Assembly (NCBI RefSeq): GCF_000258765.1
Contig: NZ_AJLT01000024.1
Location: forward strand, 37,355 to 101,354
Length of the DNA stretch: 64,000 nt
Direction of reading: 5' to 3'
Source of the DNA: Gillisia marina
GTDB taxonomy: Bacteria > Bacteroidota > Bacteroidia > Flavobacteriales > Flavobacteriaceae
Below are positions 16,624 to 25,327 of this stretch, piece after piece (within the stretch, counting starts at the first letter, position 1; every line of letters begins with the position of its first letter). Below the pieces are notes generated by a model. It made no database searches. It saw only the letters and a list, made by a program, of their open reading frames with translations, and was not told the DNA's origin. A program made the position numbers and the translations under genes.

Positions 16624-19230
16624 ATGAATTTCAATAATTTCACTATAAAATCACAAGAGGCCATCCAGCAAGCGCAACAACTTGCTCAGGAATTAGGGCA
16701 TCAACAAATAGAAAACGAACATATTTTTAATGCCATCACCTTGGTCGATGAAAATGTGACTCCCTTTCTACTTAAAAAATTAAATATCAATATTGGGTTA
16801 TTTACTCAAATCTTAGATAAAACCTTAGAGAATTTTCCAAAAGTCTCAGGTGGAGAAACGATGCTTTCAAGAACCGCTTCTACCACTTTGAATGAAGCGA
16901 GCACGATTGCTAACAAAATGAAAGATGAATATGTTTCCATAGAGCATCTTATTCTTGCCATTTTTAAATCTTCAAGTAAAGTTGCTCAGATTTTAAAAGA
17001 TCAAGGGGCTTCGGAGAAAAACCTTAAATCGGCTATAGAAGAACTTAGAAAAGGAGACAGAGTAACTTCTCAAAGTGCAGAGGAAACTTATAATTCGCTT
17101 AATAAGTATGCTAAAAACCTCAATAAATTAGCCGAAGAAGGAAAACTGGATCCGGTTATTGGAAGAGATGAAGAGATTAGACGGGTCCTTCAAATTTTAT
17201 CTCGTAGAACAAAGAACAACCCGATGCTTGTTGGAGAACCGGGTGTTGGTAAAACGGCTATTGCTGAAGGATTAGCACATAGGATTATAGATGGAGATAT
17301 TCCGGAAAATTTAAAAAATAAGCAGATCTTCTCATTGGATATGGGAGCACTTATTGCGGGAGCAAAGTATAAAGGAGAATTTGAAGAGCGCTTAAAAGCA
17401 GTGATCAAAGAAGTAACCGAAAGTGATGGGGACATCGTACTATTTATAGACGAAATCCATACCCTTGTTGGTGCCGGTGGTGGACAGGGCGCTATGGATG
17501 CTGCAAACATCTTAAAACCAGCTTTAGCTCGTGGGGAATTAAGAGCGATTGGAGCAACAACTTTAGATGAATACCAGAAATATTTCGAAAAAGATAAGGC
17601 CTTAGAAAGACGTTTTCAAAAAGTGGTCGTAGATGAACCAGATACCGAAAGTGCAATTTCTATCCTTCGTGGAATCAAAGAAAAATATGAAACTCACCAT
17701 AAAGTGCGTATTAAAGATGAAGCCATCATAGCCGCAGTAGAACTTTCTCAACGTTATATTACCAATAGATTTCTTCCGGATAAAGCGATTGATCTTATGG
17801 ACGAAGCAGCTTCAAAAATTAGAATGGAGATCAATTCTAAACCCGAAGAGCTAGATGTATTGGATAGAAAGGTAACACAGTTGGAAATTGAAATTGAAGC
17901 TATAAAACGTGAAAATGATGAATCTAAGTTAAAAACCTTAACCGTAGAACTGGCAAACCTTAAGGAAGAACGCAACGAATTACATGCGAGATGGAAAAAC
18001 GAAAAAGAGGTTGTAGATAATATTCAATCGGCTAAATCTGATATCGAGCAATTTAAATTGGAGGCAGAACGAGCTGAACGCGATGGGGATTACGGAAAAG
18101 TTGCAGAGATACGATATGGTAAAATTAAAGAGGCTCAGGAAAAATTAGAATTACTACAAAAACAGGTTGAAGAAAATCAGGATAGTAAAACACTCATTAA
18201 AGAGGAAGTAACTTACGAGGACATTGCCGAGGTTGTAGCAAAATGGACCGGTGTACCTGTAACTAAAATGTTGCAAAGCGAACGAGAAAAATTGTTGAAA
18301 CTTGAAGATGAATTACACAAAAGAGTAGTTGGTCAAGAAGAAGCTATTCAGGCCGTGAGTGATGCAGTTCGAAGAAGTCGAGCCGGTTTACAAGATCAGA
18401 AAAAACCAATCGGAACGTTCTTATTCCTAGGTACTACCGGTGTTGGTAAAACCGAATTAGCGAAAGCCCTTGCAGAATACCTTTTTGATGACGAAGCTGC
18501 GATGACTCGAATAGATATGAGTGAGTATCAAGAACGTCATGCAGTTAGCAGATTAGTTGGAGCACCTCCGGGATATGTTGGTTATGATGAGGGCGGGCAA
18601 CTTACCGAAGCCGTTAGAAGAAAACCTTATTCTGTAATCCTTTTAGATGAAATTGAAAAAGCGCATCCGGACACCTTTAATATTCTTCTTCAAGTTTTAG
18701 ACGAAGGAAGGCTAACAGATAATAAAGGACGTTTAGCAGATTTTAAGAATACCATTATCATTATGACCTCCAATATGGGTTCTAGTATAATTCAGGAGAA
18801 ATTTGAAACGGTTAAAGATTTAGATACCGCTATGGAAAGTGCAAAAGTGGAAGTTCTAGGTTTACTTAAACAAACGGTTAGACCAGAATTTATTAATAGA
18901 ATAGATGATATCATTCTATTTACTCCACTAAACAAAAAAGATATTTTAAAAATTGTTGGACTTCAGTTAAAAGGATTGAAAAAGATGCTGTCTAAACAAG
19001 GAATCGTTTTAGATGCCACCAATGAAGCATTAACATTTCTTTCCAAACAAGGTTTTGACCCTCAATATGGCGCGAGACCCGTGAAGAGGGTATTGCAAAG
19101 AGAGGTTTTAAATAAACTTTCTAAAGAAATTCTTTCCGGAAAAGTTAAAACCGATAGCATTATTTTATTGGATGAATTTGATGACACATTAGTTTTTAGA
19201 AATCAGGAAGAACTCGCAAAGAAAGAGTAA
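16624..19230 (+). CDS. clpB: ATP-dependent disaggregase ClpB
   Basis: ClpB, with DnaK, extracts proteins from aggregates after heat or other stress. The 868-residue protein has the ClpN double repeat (about 1-145), the first AAA+ module (Walker A GEPGVGKT at about 205, Walker B LFIDEIHTL at about 278), and the ClpB-specific coiled-coil middle domain (about 410-525). The second AAA+ module follows, with Walker A GTTGVGKT at about 605 and GAPPGYVGYDEGG pore loop. The middle domain distinguishes it from ClpA and ClpC. It stands alone between its own promoter and terminator. Confidence 0.97.
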   Translation: MNFNNFTIKSQEAIQQAQQLAQELGHQQIENEHIFNAITLVDENVTPFLLKKLNINIGLFTQILDKTLENFPKVSGGETMLSRTASTTLNEASTIANKMKDEYVSIEHLILAIFKSSSKVAQILKDQGASEKNLKSAIEELRKGDRVTSQSAEETYNSLNKYAKNLNKLAEEGKLDPVIGRDEEIRRVLQILSRRTKNNPMLVGEPGVGKTAIAEGLAHRIIDGDIPENLKNKQIFSLDMGALIAGAKYKGEFEERLKAVIKEVTESDGDIVLFIDEIHTLVGAGGGQGAMDAANILKPALARGELRAIGATTLDEYQKYFEKDKALERRFQKVVVDEPDTESAISILRGIKEKYETHHKVRIKDEAIIAAVELSQRYITNRFLPDKAIDLMDEAASKIRMEINSKPEELDVLDRKVTQLEIEIEAIKRENDESKLKTLTVELANLKEERNELHARWKNEKEVVDNIQSAKSDIEQFKLEAERAERDGDYGKVAEIRYGKIKEAQEKLELLQKQVEENQDSKTLIKEEVTYEDIAEVVAKWTGVPVTKMLQSEREKLLKLEDELHKRVVGQEEAIQAVSDAVRRSRAGLQDQKKPIGTFLFLGTTGVGKTELAKALAEYLFDDEAAMTRIDMSEYQERHAVSRLVGAPPGYVGYDEGGQLTEAVRRKPYSVILLDEIEKAHPDTFNILLQVLDEGRLTDNKGRLADFKNTIIIMTSNMGSSIIQEKFETVKDLDTAMESAKVEVLGLLKQTVRPEFINRIDDIILFTPLNKKDILKIVGLQLKGLKKMLSKQGIVLDATNEALTFLSKQGFDPQYGARPVKRVLQREVLNKLSKEILSGKVKTDSIILLDEFDDTLVFRNQEELAKKE

Positions 19231-19238
19231 TAAAAAAA

Positions 19239-19270
19239 AAGGCTGCTTAGTTTCCTAAGTAGCCCTTTTC
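19239..19270. terminator. Bidirectional terminator between clpB and csbD
   Basis: A stem of GGCTGCTTAG (19241-19250) with CTAAGTAGCC (19255-19264) is flanked by A9 on the left and a T run on the right. It serves both convergent genes. Confidence 0.85.
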
Positions 19271-19290
19271 AATAAGCGGAGATCTATCAT

Positions 19291-19476
19291 CTACCACTTA
19301 TCTATTTCATCCTTTAATTCTTCTTTGGTTTTACCCGTTTTTTCTTGCAAACGGCCCATCATTTCGTCAAACTTTCCTTCTGAATATTCTAAATCATCAT
19401 CGGTAAGTTTACCATATTTTTGTTTGAATTTACCTTTAACCTGTTTCCATTTTCCTTCAATCTGGTCATTATTCAT
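19291..19476 (-). CDS. CsbD-family stress protein
   Basis: This 61-residue protein has the CsbD pattern: an IEGKWKQVKGKFKQKYGKLTD start, then EYSEGKFDEMMGRLQEKTGKTKEE. CsbD-like proteins are small, charged, soluble and often induced by general stress; molecular function is unknown. A TAGATTTG element (19511-19504, minus strand) lies 28 bp upstream of the start, with a TTG 24 bp further, a little wide for the consensus. Its position beside clpB fits a stress role but proves nothing. Confidence 0.88.
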   Translation of the reverse strand: MNNDQIEGKWKQVKGKFKQKYGKLTDDDLEYSEGKFDEMMGRLQEKTGKTKEELKDEIDKW

Positions 19477-19592
19477 AATACTGGTTTTTTAGTTAATAAT
19501 ACCCAAATCTAAGATTTACTATTTCCGAAATGTGTCAATAAACTCCTATTATTATCTTAAGGATTTGTTATTTTTACTTTTCAGTCTAATAA

Positions 19593-20690
19593 ATGAAAAA
19601 AATAAGCCTCCTCTTCTTAAGCCTATGTTTTATGGGCTGCGGAACTTCCAAAAAGATTTTTACAGATTCTATTGAACTCCGATTTTTGGACGATTATATT
19701 ATAGAAAATGATCTGATGATTGGAGGAACCAAGGTTGGTGGCCTTTCCGGCATAGATTATAAAGACGGTACTTATTATATTGCATGTGATCATCCCGGGG
19801 ATCCTAGATTTTATAGGTCAGAAATTATAATCAATCAAAATAAAATTGATACAGTTCTTTTTTCTGAAGTAATAAAACTGGATAGGACTTCAAGTTTTTT
19901 GAAAGCAAATACTTTGGATTTAGAGGCGATAAGGATCGATAGTAATTCAGGAAATATTGTGCTCACCAGTGAAGGAGCCATAAAACAGAATCAAAAACCA
20001 TCTATTTTCTATGTAGATTCACAAGGGAGTCTTCTTAAGAATTTCAGCCTTCCGGAATATTTTACATCTACTGGAATTCAGCAACCAAGAAATAATGGTG
20101 TTTTTGAAGGCCTTACCAAAGACTTCAACAACGAAGGTTTTTGGGCAGGAATGGAACTTCCACTTACCAAAGATGGCTCTAAGCCAAAGCTATTCCCAAC
20201 CAAATCTCCCATAAGAATTACACATTTCAACAAGAATTCTGGAGAAGCCGATGATCAATTTGTTATTTCTCTAGGAAACATTTCCAAAATTCCATGGATG
20301 TATTTTGCCGTAAATGGACTTACCGAATTAATCCAATATGCACCGCATAAATTTTTGGTATTGGAAAGAGCATTCTCTGCAGGTCATGGCAGCTATGGAA
20401 ATACGGTTCGGATTTTCGATGTAAATTCTAAAAATGCTTCGAACACTTTGAAAATTCAAAACCTTAGAAAAGAAAAATACATTAAAGCCACCAAGCAACT
20501 TGTATTCGATTTTAAATCGGTGAAAAAGAAGTTAACCGATGGCATTATAGATAATGTTGAGGGAATGACATTTGGGCCCGATCTTCCAAATGGGAACAAA
20601 ACTTTAATTTTAATTTCAGATAACAATTTTAATTCCTTGGGAAAACAACTGAATCAAGTAATTTTGATGGAAGTCATCATAAAACAATAA
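19593..20690 (+). CDS. Lipoprotein with phytase-like esterase domain
   Basis: The signal peptide ends in lipobox FMGC (Cys at 16). The remaining roughly 350 residues match the 'esterase-like activity of phytase' family: GGLSGIDYKDGTYYIACDHPGDPRFY near residue 50, NTLDLEAIRID near 110, VLTSEGAI, NNGVFEGLT and the C-terminal NVEGMTFGPDLPNG. The pattern suggests a beta-propeller, calcium-dependent fold, with activity on phosphate esters known only for a few members. Predicted location is the outer or inner membrane surface. It appears to be a single-gene unit followed by an intergenic repeat. Confidence 0.8.
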   Translation: MKKISLLFLSLCFMGCGTSKKIFTDSIELRFLDDYIIENDLMIGGTKVGGLSGIDYKDGTYYIACDHPGDPRFYRSEIIINQNKIDTVLFSEVIKLDRTSSFLKANTLDLEAIRIDSNSGNIVLTSEGAIKQNQKPSIFYVDSQGSLLKNFSLPEYFTSTGIQQPRNNGVFEGLTKDFNNEGFWAGMELPLTKDGSKPKLFPTKSPIRITHFNKNSGEADDQFVISLGNISKIPWMYFAVNGLTELIQYAPHKFLVLERAFSAGHGSYGNTVRIFDVNSKNASNTLKIQNLRKEKYIKATKQLVFDFKSVKKKLTDGIIDNVEGMTFGPDLPNGNKTLILISDNNFNSLGKQLNQVILMEVIIKQ

Positions 20691-20724
20691 ATTTATATAC
20701 GTTTTTATCATAAATAAGTTATTT

Positions 20725-20815
20725 CGTCACCCTTAATTTATTTCAGGGTCTTAATTGATAATATTGATTTACAAATATTTGAGATTCTGAAACTCCCGAA
20801 GCGTCGGGACAGAAG
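20725..20815. repeat. Dispersed intergenic repeat
   Basis: The segment GTCACCCTTAATTT followed by ATTTCAGGGTCTTAA (20727-20755) matches the unit at 12880-12907 with few differences. Near 20799 the hairpin-forming CCCGAAGCGTCGGG follows. The gap 20691-20864 holds no gene. Confidence 0.6.
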
Positions 20816-20864
20816 GACAAGCTTTATCGGTTTATGATTTATATGGACTAACAAATAATAAATT

Positions 20865-21389
20865 ATGAAAAGTATAGCAATCATCCTCACAATCGTTCTT
20901 TCCACCTTCAATACTAACCCGTCAGAAAAAACTGAAACTGAAAATCATAATGAGATAACTACTTATTATTTAATTCGGCATGCAGAGAAAGACAGAAGCA
21001 ATGCTACCGAAAGAGATCCTAGGTTAAATGATACAGGTATCCAAAGAGCCGAAAATTGGGCTCAGGTTTTTAAAGATATTCCATTCGATATGGTTTATAG
21101 CACAAACTACAAACGTACTCAGGCAACCGCTCAGCCAACAGCAACTTCAAAAGGATTGGAAATTCATAACTACGACCCTAGAGCGATGTACAATGAGACA
21201 TTTCAAAAGGAAACTAAAGGAAAAACAGTTTTAGTGGTTGGGCATAGCAATACCACACCAGAATTCGCAAACGCCATCTTAAAAGAGAATAAATACGAGC
21301 ATCTATCGGACAGTGAAAATGGTGCTTTATTTTTTCTAACTGTAAATTTAGATGGTTCCGTAAGCTCTCAGGTTTTGTATGTCAACTAA
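20865..21389 (+). CDS. Histidine phosphatase family protein (exported)
   Basis: This 174-residue protein has a probable signal peptide (residues 1-19) and then the histidine phosphatase signature YYLIRHAEKDRS with the catalytic RHAE at about residue 39. The later motifs VYSTNYKRTQATAQPT and VLVVGHSNTTPEF supply the second phosphate-pocket Arg and His. Family members dephosphorylate diverse substrates; the substrate here is unknown. The short length is normal for the branch of small exported SixA/PhoE-like proteins. Confidence 0.85.
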   Translation: MKSIAIILTIVLSTFNTNPSEKTETENHNEITTYYLIRHAEKDRSNATERDPRLNDTGIQRAENWAQVFKDIPFDMVYSTNYKRTQATAQPTATSKGLEIHNYDPRAMYNETFQKETKGKTVLVVGHSNTTPEFANAILKENKYEHLSDSENGALFFLTVNLDGSVSSQVLYVN

Positions 21390-21403
21390 ATCCATCTTTT
21401 AGC

Positions 21404-21430
21404 TGACTTCATTTTTTGCTAGTGAAGTCA
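21404..21430. promoter_or_regulatory. Inverted repeat between histidine phosphatase and DEAD-box genes
   Basis: TGACTTCA (21404-21411) and TGAAGTCA (21423-21430) form a perfect 8-bp inverted repeat separated by 11 bp. It lacks a strong T tract after the stem on the plus strand, so it is a poor terminator. It ends 14 bp before the DEAD-box gene's -7 element, where an operator would lie. Confidence 0.4.
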
Positions 21431-21444
21431 ACGCACAATTATAG

Positions 21445-21452
21445 TATCTTTG
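21445..21452 (+). promoter_or_regulatory. Candidate -7 element for the DEAD-box helicase gene
   Basis: TATCTTTG matches TAnnTTTG and ends 17 bp before the ATG at 21470. The nearest TTG is 26 bp upstream, wider than usual. Confidence 0.45.
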
Positions 21453-21469
21453 AAGCCTAAAATAAAACT

Positions 21470-22711
21470 ATGCTTTTCGAAGACTTACCGTTATCCCAAA
21501 CTATTCAAGAGGGAATTTCTGAAATAGGACACACCAGCCCTACTCCAATTCAGGAAAAGGTGATTCCGGAAATCTTAAGGCGGAATGATGTTATTGCATG
21601 TGCCCAAACCGGAACAGGGAAAACAGGTGCCTTTGCGATTCCATTATTACAACTCTTAAATAAACGTGTTGAGGACGAAAAAACAAAAAGTACACTCTCT
21701 GTGCTAATTGTAAGCCCTACAAGAGAACTTGCAGTTCAAATTGCAGAGAATATTAAGGACTATTCAAAATTCACCAATATAAAATCGGGAGTTGTTTTTG
21801 GTGGTGCATCCATGCAACCCCAAATTAACTTATTAAAAAATGGGTTACATATTTTGGTAGCAACACCCGGGAGACTTTTAGACCTTAGAAAACAAGGATA
21901 TATCAACCTAGATGAAGTAGAAATTTTGGTTTTAGATGAAGCCGATTTAATGCTAGATATGGGTTTTATAGATGAAGTACAAAAGATAATCAGGCTCGCT
22001 CCTAATTTGGTGCAACGATTGATGTTTTCAGCAACTATTCCTCCAAAAGTTCAGGATCTTGCAAAATCCTTACTTCAAAATCCCGAAAAGATTGAGTTAA
22101 CCACCAATTCTTCCGCAGCACCATCTATTGAGCAGAAATTGTACATGGTTCCGAAGCAAGATAAAATTGAGTTATTGCTTTACGTAATGCGAAATGTTGT
22201 TAAAAATAAGTCTGTCTTGATCTTTAGAAGAACCAAGTTCGGAGTAGAAAAAGCCTTACAATCCCTTGTGAAAAATGGTTTTAAAGCCGATGAACTTCAC
22301 GGAGATAAAAGCCAGACAGATAGAACTTCAGCCTTAGAACGATTTAAAAGGAAAGAAGTAAATATATTGGTTGCAACAGATCTTGCTGCCCGTGGATTGG
22401 ATATAGATAGTTTAGATTATGTGATCAATTTCGACATCCCAAGCATGTCTGAAGTATATGTGCATAGAATTGGGCGAACAGGACGCGCAGGAAGTGTGGG
22501 AACCTCCATTTCTTTTTGCAGTGCAGATGAAAAACAATATGTAAAATTCATTGAAACCCTGATCGGAAATAAAATCCCTGTAGAGACAGAACATCCTTAT
22601 CCTTTGGAGAAAAATGCTGAACCAATAGTTCATAAAAAGAAAGGCAGCAAGCATAAAAAAGGGAGAAAAGGAAGTGGTTCTAAAGCGAATAAAAAACGTT
22701 GGTATAAATAG
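21470..22711 (+). CDS. DEAD-box RNA helicase
   Basis: This 413-residue protein is an RhlE-type ATP-dependent RNA helicase. It has the Q motif (TPIQEKVIP), Walker A AQTGTGKT at about residue 48, PTRELA, TPGRLLD, the DEAD box VLDEADLMLDMGF at about 150, SATIPP, and the C-terminal ARGLDIDSLDYVINFD and HRIGRTGR. The basic tail of Lys, Gly and Arg (about 380-413) probably contributes RNA binding. Likely roles are ribosome assembly or cold adaptation, inferred from the family. Confidence 0.93.
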   Translation: MLFEDLPLSQTIQEGISEIGHTSPTPIQEKVIPEILRRNDVIACAQTGTGKTGAFAIPLLQLLNKRVEDEKTKSTLSVLIVSPTRELAVQIAENIKDYSKFTNIKSGVVFGGASMQPQINLLKNGLHILVATPGRLLDLRKQGYINLDEVEILVLDEADLMLDMGFIDEVQKIIRLAPNLVQRLMFSATIPPKVQDLAKSLLQNPEKIELTTNSSAAPSIEQKLYMVPKQDKIELLLYVMRNVVKNKSVLIFRRTKFGVEKALQSLVKNGFKADELHGDKSQTDRTSALERFKRKEVNILVATDLAARGLDIDSLDYVINFDIPSMSEVYVHRIGRTGRAGSVGTSISFCSADEKQYVKFIETLIGNKIPVETEHPYPLEKNAEPIVHKKKGSKHKKGRKGSGSKANKKRWYK

Positions 22712-22721
22712 ATTTTTTGTG

Positions 22722-22748
22722 TGTCATTACGACCGCAGGGAGAAATCT
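22722..22748. repeat. Dispersed intergenic repeat unit
   Basis: The unit begins TGTCATTACGACC and ends GAAATCT. It aligns over its length with the units at 4843-4869 and 12796-12822. It lies directly after the DEAD-box gene. Confidence 0.5.
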
Positions 22749-22848
22749 ATTAAATAATGCTAATCTAATAGCGCAGTCGAAGTGTGATTGTTGCTACATT
22801 TCCTATTCCCAATAATTTCAATAACTTAGACCTAAAAAATTAGATAAC

Positions 22849-23234
22849 ATGAAAAAATTAGTACTTCTTATCACTAGTATTTTATTTTTAAACTCTTGTT
22901 CAAAAGAAGATGTTGACCCGCAACTTAAGGCTCTTGGTTTCTAAGTGAAGTAAGCTGCTTTTGCTTTCATGATCCTGAAAAAGATTTTAGTGACTACACA
23001 CTAGAATTTATTGAATCTAAAAACCGTGTAAATATAAAGAACCCAAATGGGGAAAATTATTACATAGCTGAAGATGGATCGCGAAAATATTCAATCTCCA
23101 ATAAGATAATTACTATCGAAGGAGCAACCTATTCCTATAAGTATTCTATAGAAAATAATGAATTATTCTTGCATAACGTAGATAATCCACAAATTGCAGA
23201 TGATGAAATTACGCTGATATTCAAAAGAAAATAA
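22849..23234 (+). pseudogene. Lipocalin-like small lipoprotein gene, frameshifted
   Basis: ATG at 22849 starts a lipoprotein signal with lipobox LNSC, but the frame stops at 22942 after about 31 codons. A second frame continues smoothly to a stop at 23234 with GSWFLSEVSCFC, DYTLEFIESK, YSISNKIITIEG and ITLIFKRK, the pattern of flavobacterial lipocalin-like lipoproteins. Inserting one A at 22927-22928 (CTTAAGG to CTTAAAGG) joins them as DPQLKGSWFLSEV and gives 128 residues. The gene is therefore broken by a single missing base, either by mutation or in the assembly. Confidence 0.7.
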
Positions 23235-23254
23235 ACCCTAATAGGTCTATATAA

Positions 23255-23290
23255 CAAAAACCTCCGAAGAAAATTCTTCGGAGGTTTTGT
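23255..23290. terminator. Strong bidirectional terminator before ettA
   Basis: AAAACCTCCGAAGAA pairs perfectly with TTCTTCGGAGGTTTT around a 2-base centre, with A and T runs at the two ends. It serves the lipoprotein gene and the convergent ettA. Confidence 0.9.
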
Positions 23291-23310
23291 TTTATAAATA
23301 AATCGATAAT

Positions 23311-25002
23311 TTATCGAGTCAACTTTTTATATTTAATTCGCTTCGGCATTAAATCTCCACCCAAACGTTTCTTTTTATTCTCTTCATAATCAGAAAAACC
23401 ACCTTCAAAGAAATACACTTGCGAATCTCCTTCAAAAGCTAAGATATGAGTACAAATTCTGTCCAAAAACCATCTATCGTGAGAAATCACTACGGCACAG
23501 CCTGCGAAGTTATCTAAACCTTCTTCCAGCGCCCGCAGCGTATTCACGTCCAAGTCGTTTGTTGGCTCATCTAAAAGCAATACGTTCCCTTCTTCTTTTA
23601 GCGTCATGGCAAGGTGCAAACGGTTACGCTCCCCACCGGAAAGCATACTTACTTTTTTGTTCTGCTCTCCACCCCCAAAGTTGAAACGACTTAAATAGGC
23701 TCTGGAATTCACTTGTTTCCCTCCCATATTAATAAGTTCCTGCTCGTCACTAAAGTTTTGCCAGATTGTTTTCTCTGGATCCATATTAGAATGACTCTGA
23801 TCTACATAAGCGATTTTTGCAGTGTCTCCAACCTCAAAACTACCTTGATCCGGAGAAATTTCCCCCATGATCATTTTAAAAATTGTGGTTTTACCGGCAC
23901 CGTTAGGCCCAATAACCCCCACAATTCCGGCTTGCGGCAAAGTGAAGTTAAGATCTTCATACAGCAATTTATCATCAAAAGCTTTACTTACGCCTTTAGC
24001 TTCAATTACATTCGTTCCCAAACGAGGACCATTAGGAATATAGATTTCCAATTGCTCGTCCATCTTCTTTTGATCCTGACTCAATAATTTATCGTAATTA
24101 TTTAATCTCGCCTTTTGCTTAGATTGTCTTCCTTTTGGAGACATACGAGACCATTCTAATTCTCGCTCTAAAGTTTTTTGACGTTTACTGGCCGTTTTTT
24201 GCTCTTGTGCCAAACGCTTAGATTTCTGGTCTAACCAAGAAGAGTAATTTCCTTTCCAAGGAATTCCTTCTCCTCTATCTAGTTCTAATATCCATCCCGC
24301 AACATTATCCAAAAAGTATCTATCGTGAGTTACCGCTATTACAGTCCCTTTGTAAGATGCTAAATGGTGTTCTAACCAATGTACAGATTCTGCATCCAAG
24401 TGGTTAGTTGGCTCATCCAATAGCAACACATCCGGCTCTTGCAATAACAATCTACACAAGGCAACTCTTCTACGCTCCCCTCCAGACAATACTCCAATCT
24501 TCTTATCGGGATCCGGAGTACGAAGTGCGTCCATTGCAATTTCCAACTTGGTATCTAATTCCCAAGCATTGGAAGCATCAATCTTATCTTGTAAAGCTGC
24601 CTGCTTGTCCATGAGTTTTTGCATTTTATCTGCATCCTCATAAACCTCTGGAAGGCCAAACATATCGTTTATTTTGTTGTACTCATCTAAAATTGCCACT
24701 GTTTCAGCAGCTCCCTCTTTAACAACTTCCAAAACTGTTTTTTCATCATCTAATTGTGGTTCCTGCTCCAGCATACCAACGGTATAACCAGGAGAAAAAA
24801 CTACATCTCCTTGATAATTCTTCTCCATTCCTGCAATAATCTTTAGTAATGTAGATTTTCCAGAACCATTCAATCCTAAAATTCCAATTTTTGCTCCGTA
24901 AAAGAAACTTAAATAAATATTTTTAAGTACTGGTGTATTCGCTCCCGGGAAGGTTTTAGTTAACCCAGACATGGAAAAAATTACCTTATTATCATCTGCC
25001 AT
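23311..25002 (-). CDS. ettA: Energy-dependent translational throttle protein EttA (ABC-F)
   Basis: EttA is a cytoplasmic ABC-F ATPase that binds the ribosomal E site and gates the first elongation step according to energy state. The 563-residue protein has two nucleotide-binding domains: Walker A GLNGSGKST (about 43) and GPNGAGKTT (about 358), signatures LSGGERRRVAL and LSGGERNRLHL, and Walker B boxes followed by EPTNHLD and EPTNDLD. The linker with EWSRMSPKGRQSKQKARL near residue 290 is specific to EttA. All motifs in both halves are intact, in contrast to the other ABC-F protein at 60741. Confidence 0.95.
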   Translation of the reverse strand: MADDNKVIFSMSGLTKTFPGANTPVLKNIYLSFFYGAKIGILGLNGSGKSTLLKIIAGMEKNYQGDVVFSPGYTVGMLEQEPQLDDEKTVLEVVKEGAAETVAILDEYNKINDMFGLPEVYEDADKMQKLMDKQAALQDKIDASNAWELDTKLEIAMDALRTPDPDKKIGVLSGGERRRVALCRLLLQEPDVLLLDEPTNHLDAESVHWLEHHLASYKGTVIAVTHDRYFLDNVAGWILELDRGEGIPWKGNYSSWLDQKSKRLAQEQKTASKRQKTLERELEWSRMSPKGRQSKQKARLNNYDKLLSQDQKKMDEQLEIYIPNGPRLGTNVIEAKGVSKAFDDKLLYEDLNFTLPQAGIVGVIGPNGAGKTTIFKMIMGEISPDQGSFEVGDTAKIAYVDQSHSNMDPEKTIWQNFSDEQELINMGGKQVNSRAYLSRFNFGGGEQNKKVSMLSGGERNRLHLAMTLKEEGNVLLLDEPTNDLDVNTLRALEEGLDNFAGCAVVISHDRWFLDRICTHILAFEGDSQVYFFEGGFSDYEENKKKRLGGDLMPKRIKYKKLTR

Positions 25003-25327
25003 TTTATATGTTTTTTTAAATATTTAGACACTTTCTGAAAGTAAAACAACTAGCTTTTAGCTTGCAATTTTAATTTATTTCAATGCTACAAATATCTTAA
25101 AATTAAATTTCTTCCTTTCTATTTATTCTGAATTAAAATAGTTTGAAATCAGAATTACAGTCATACTGTTATATTTTCCTAGTATTTCAACTTTTTCAAT
25201 CAAAATAAATAGTTCGATTTTGTATTTTAGCGCGGCTACTGAAGTTTGAATACTATTCCGAAATGTTCTGAACTTCTATGCATTGTAAAAATCAAATAAA
25301 TTCGGAAGAAATAAAATTACATATTCT
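25003..25327. other. Divergent intergenic region, no gene seen
   Basis: This 325-bp AT-rich stretch separates ettA from the acyl-CoA carboxylase gene and must hold both promoters. No convincing TTG/TAnnTTTG pair, palindrome or RNA structure was found. Confidence 0.5.

Noticed and set aside
23713..24087. 124-codon open frame antisense to ettA
   Set aside because: Shadow frame; ettA has all family motifs in the other strand.
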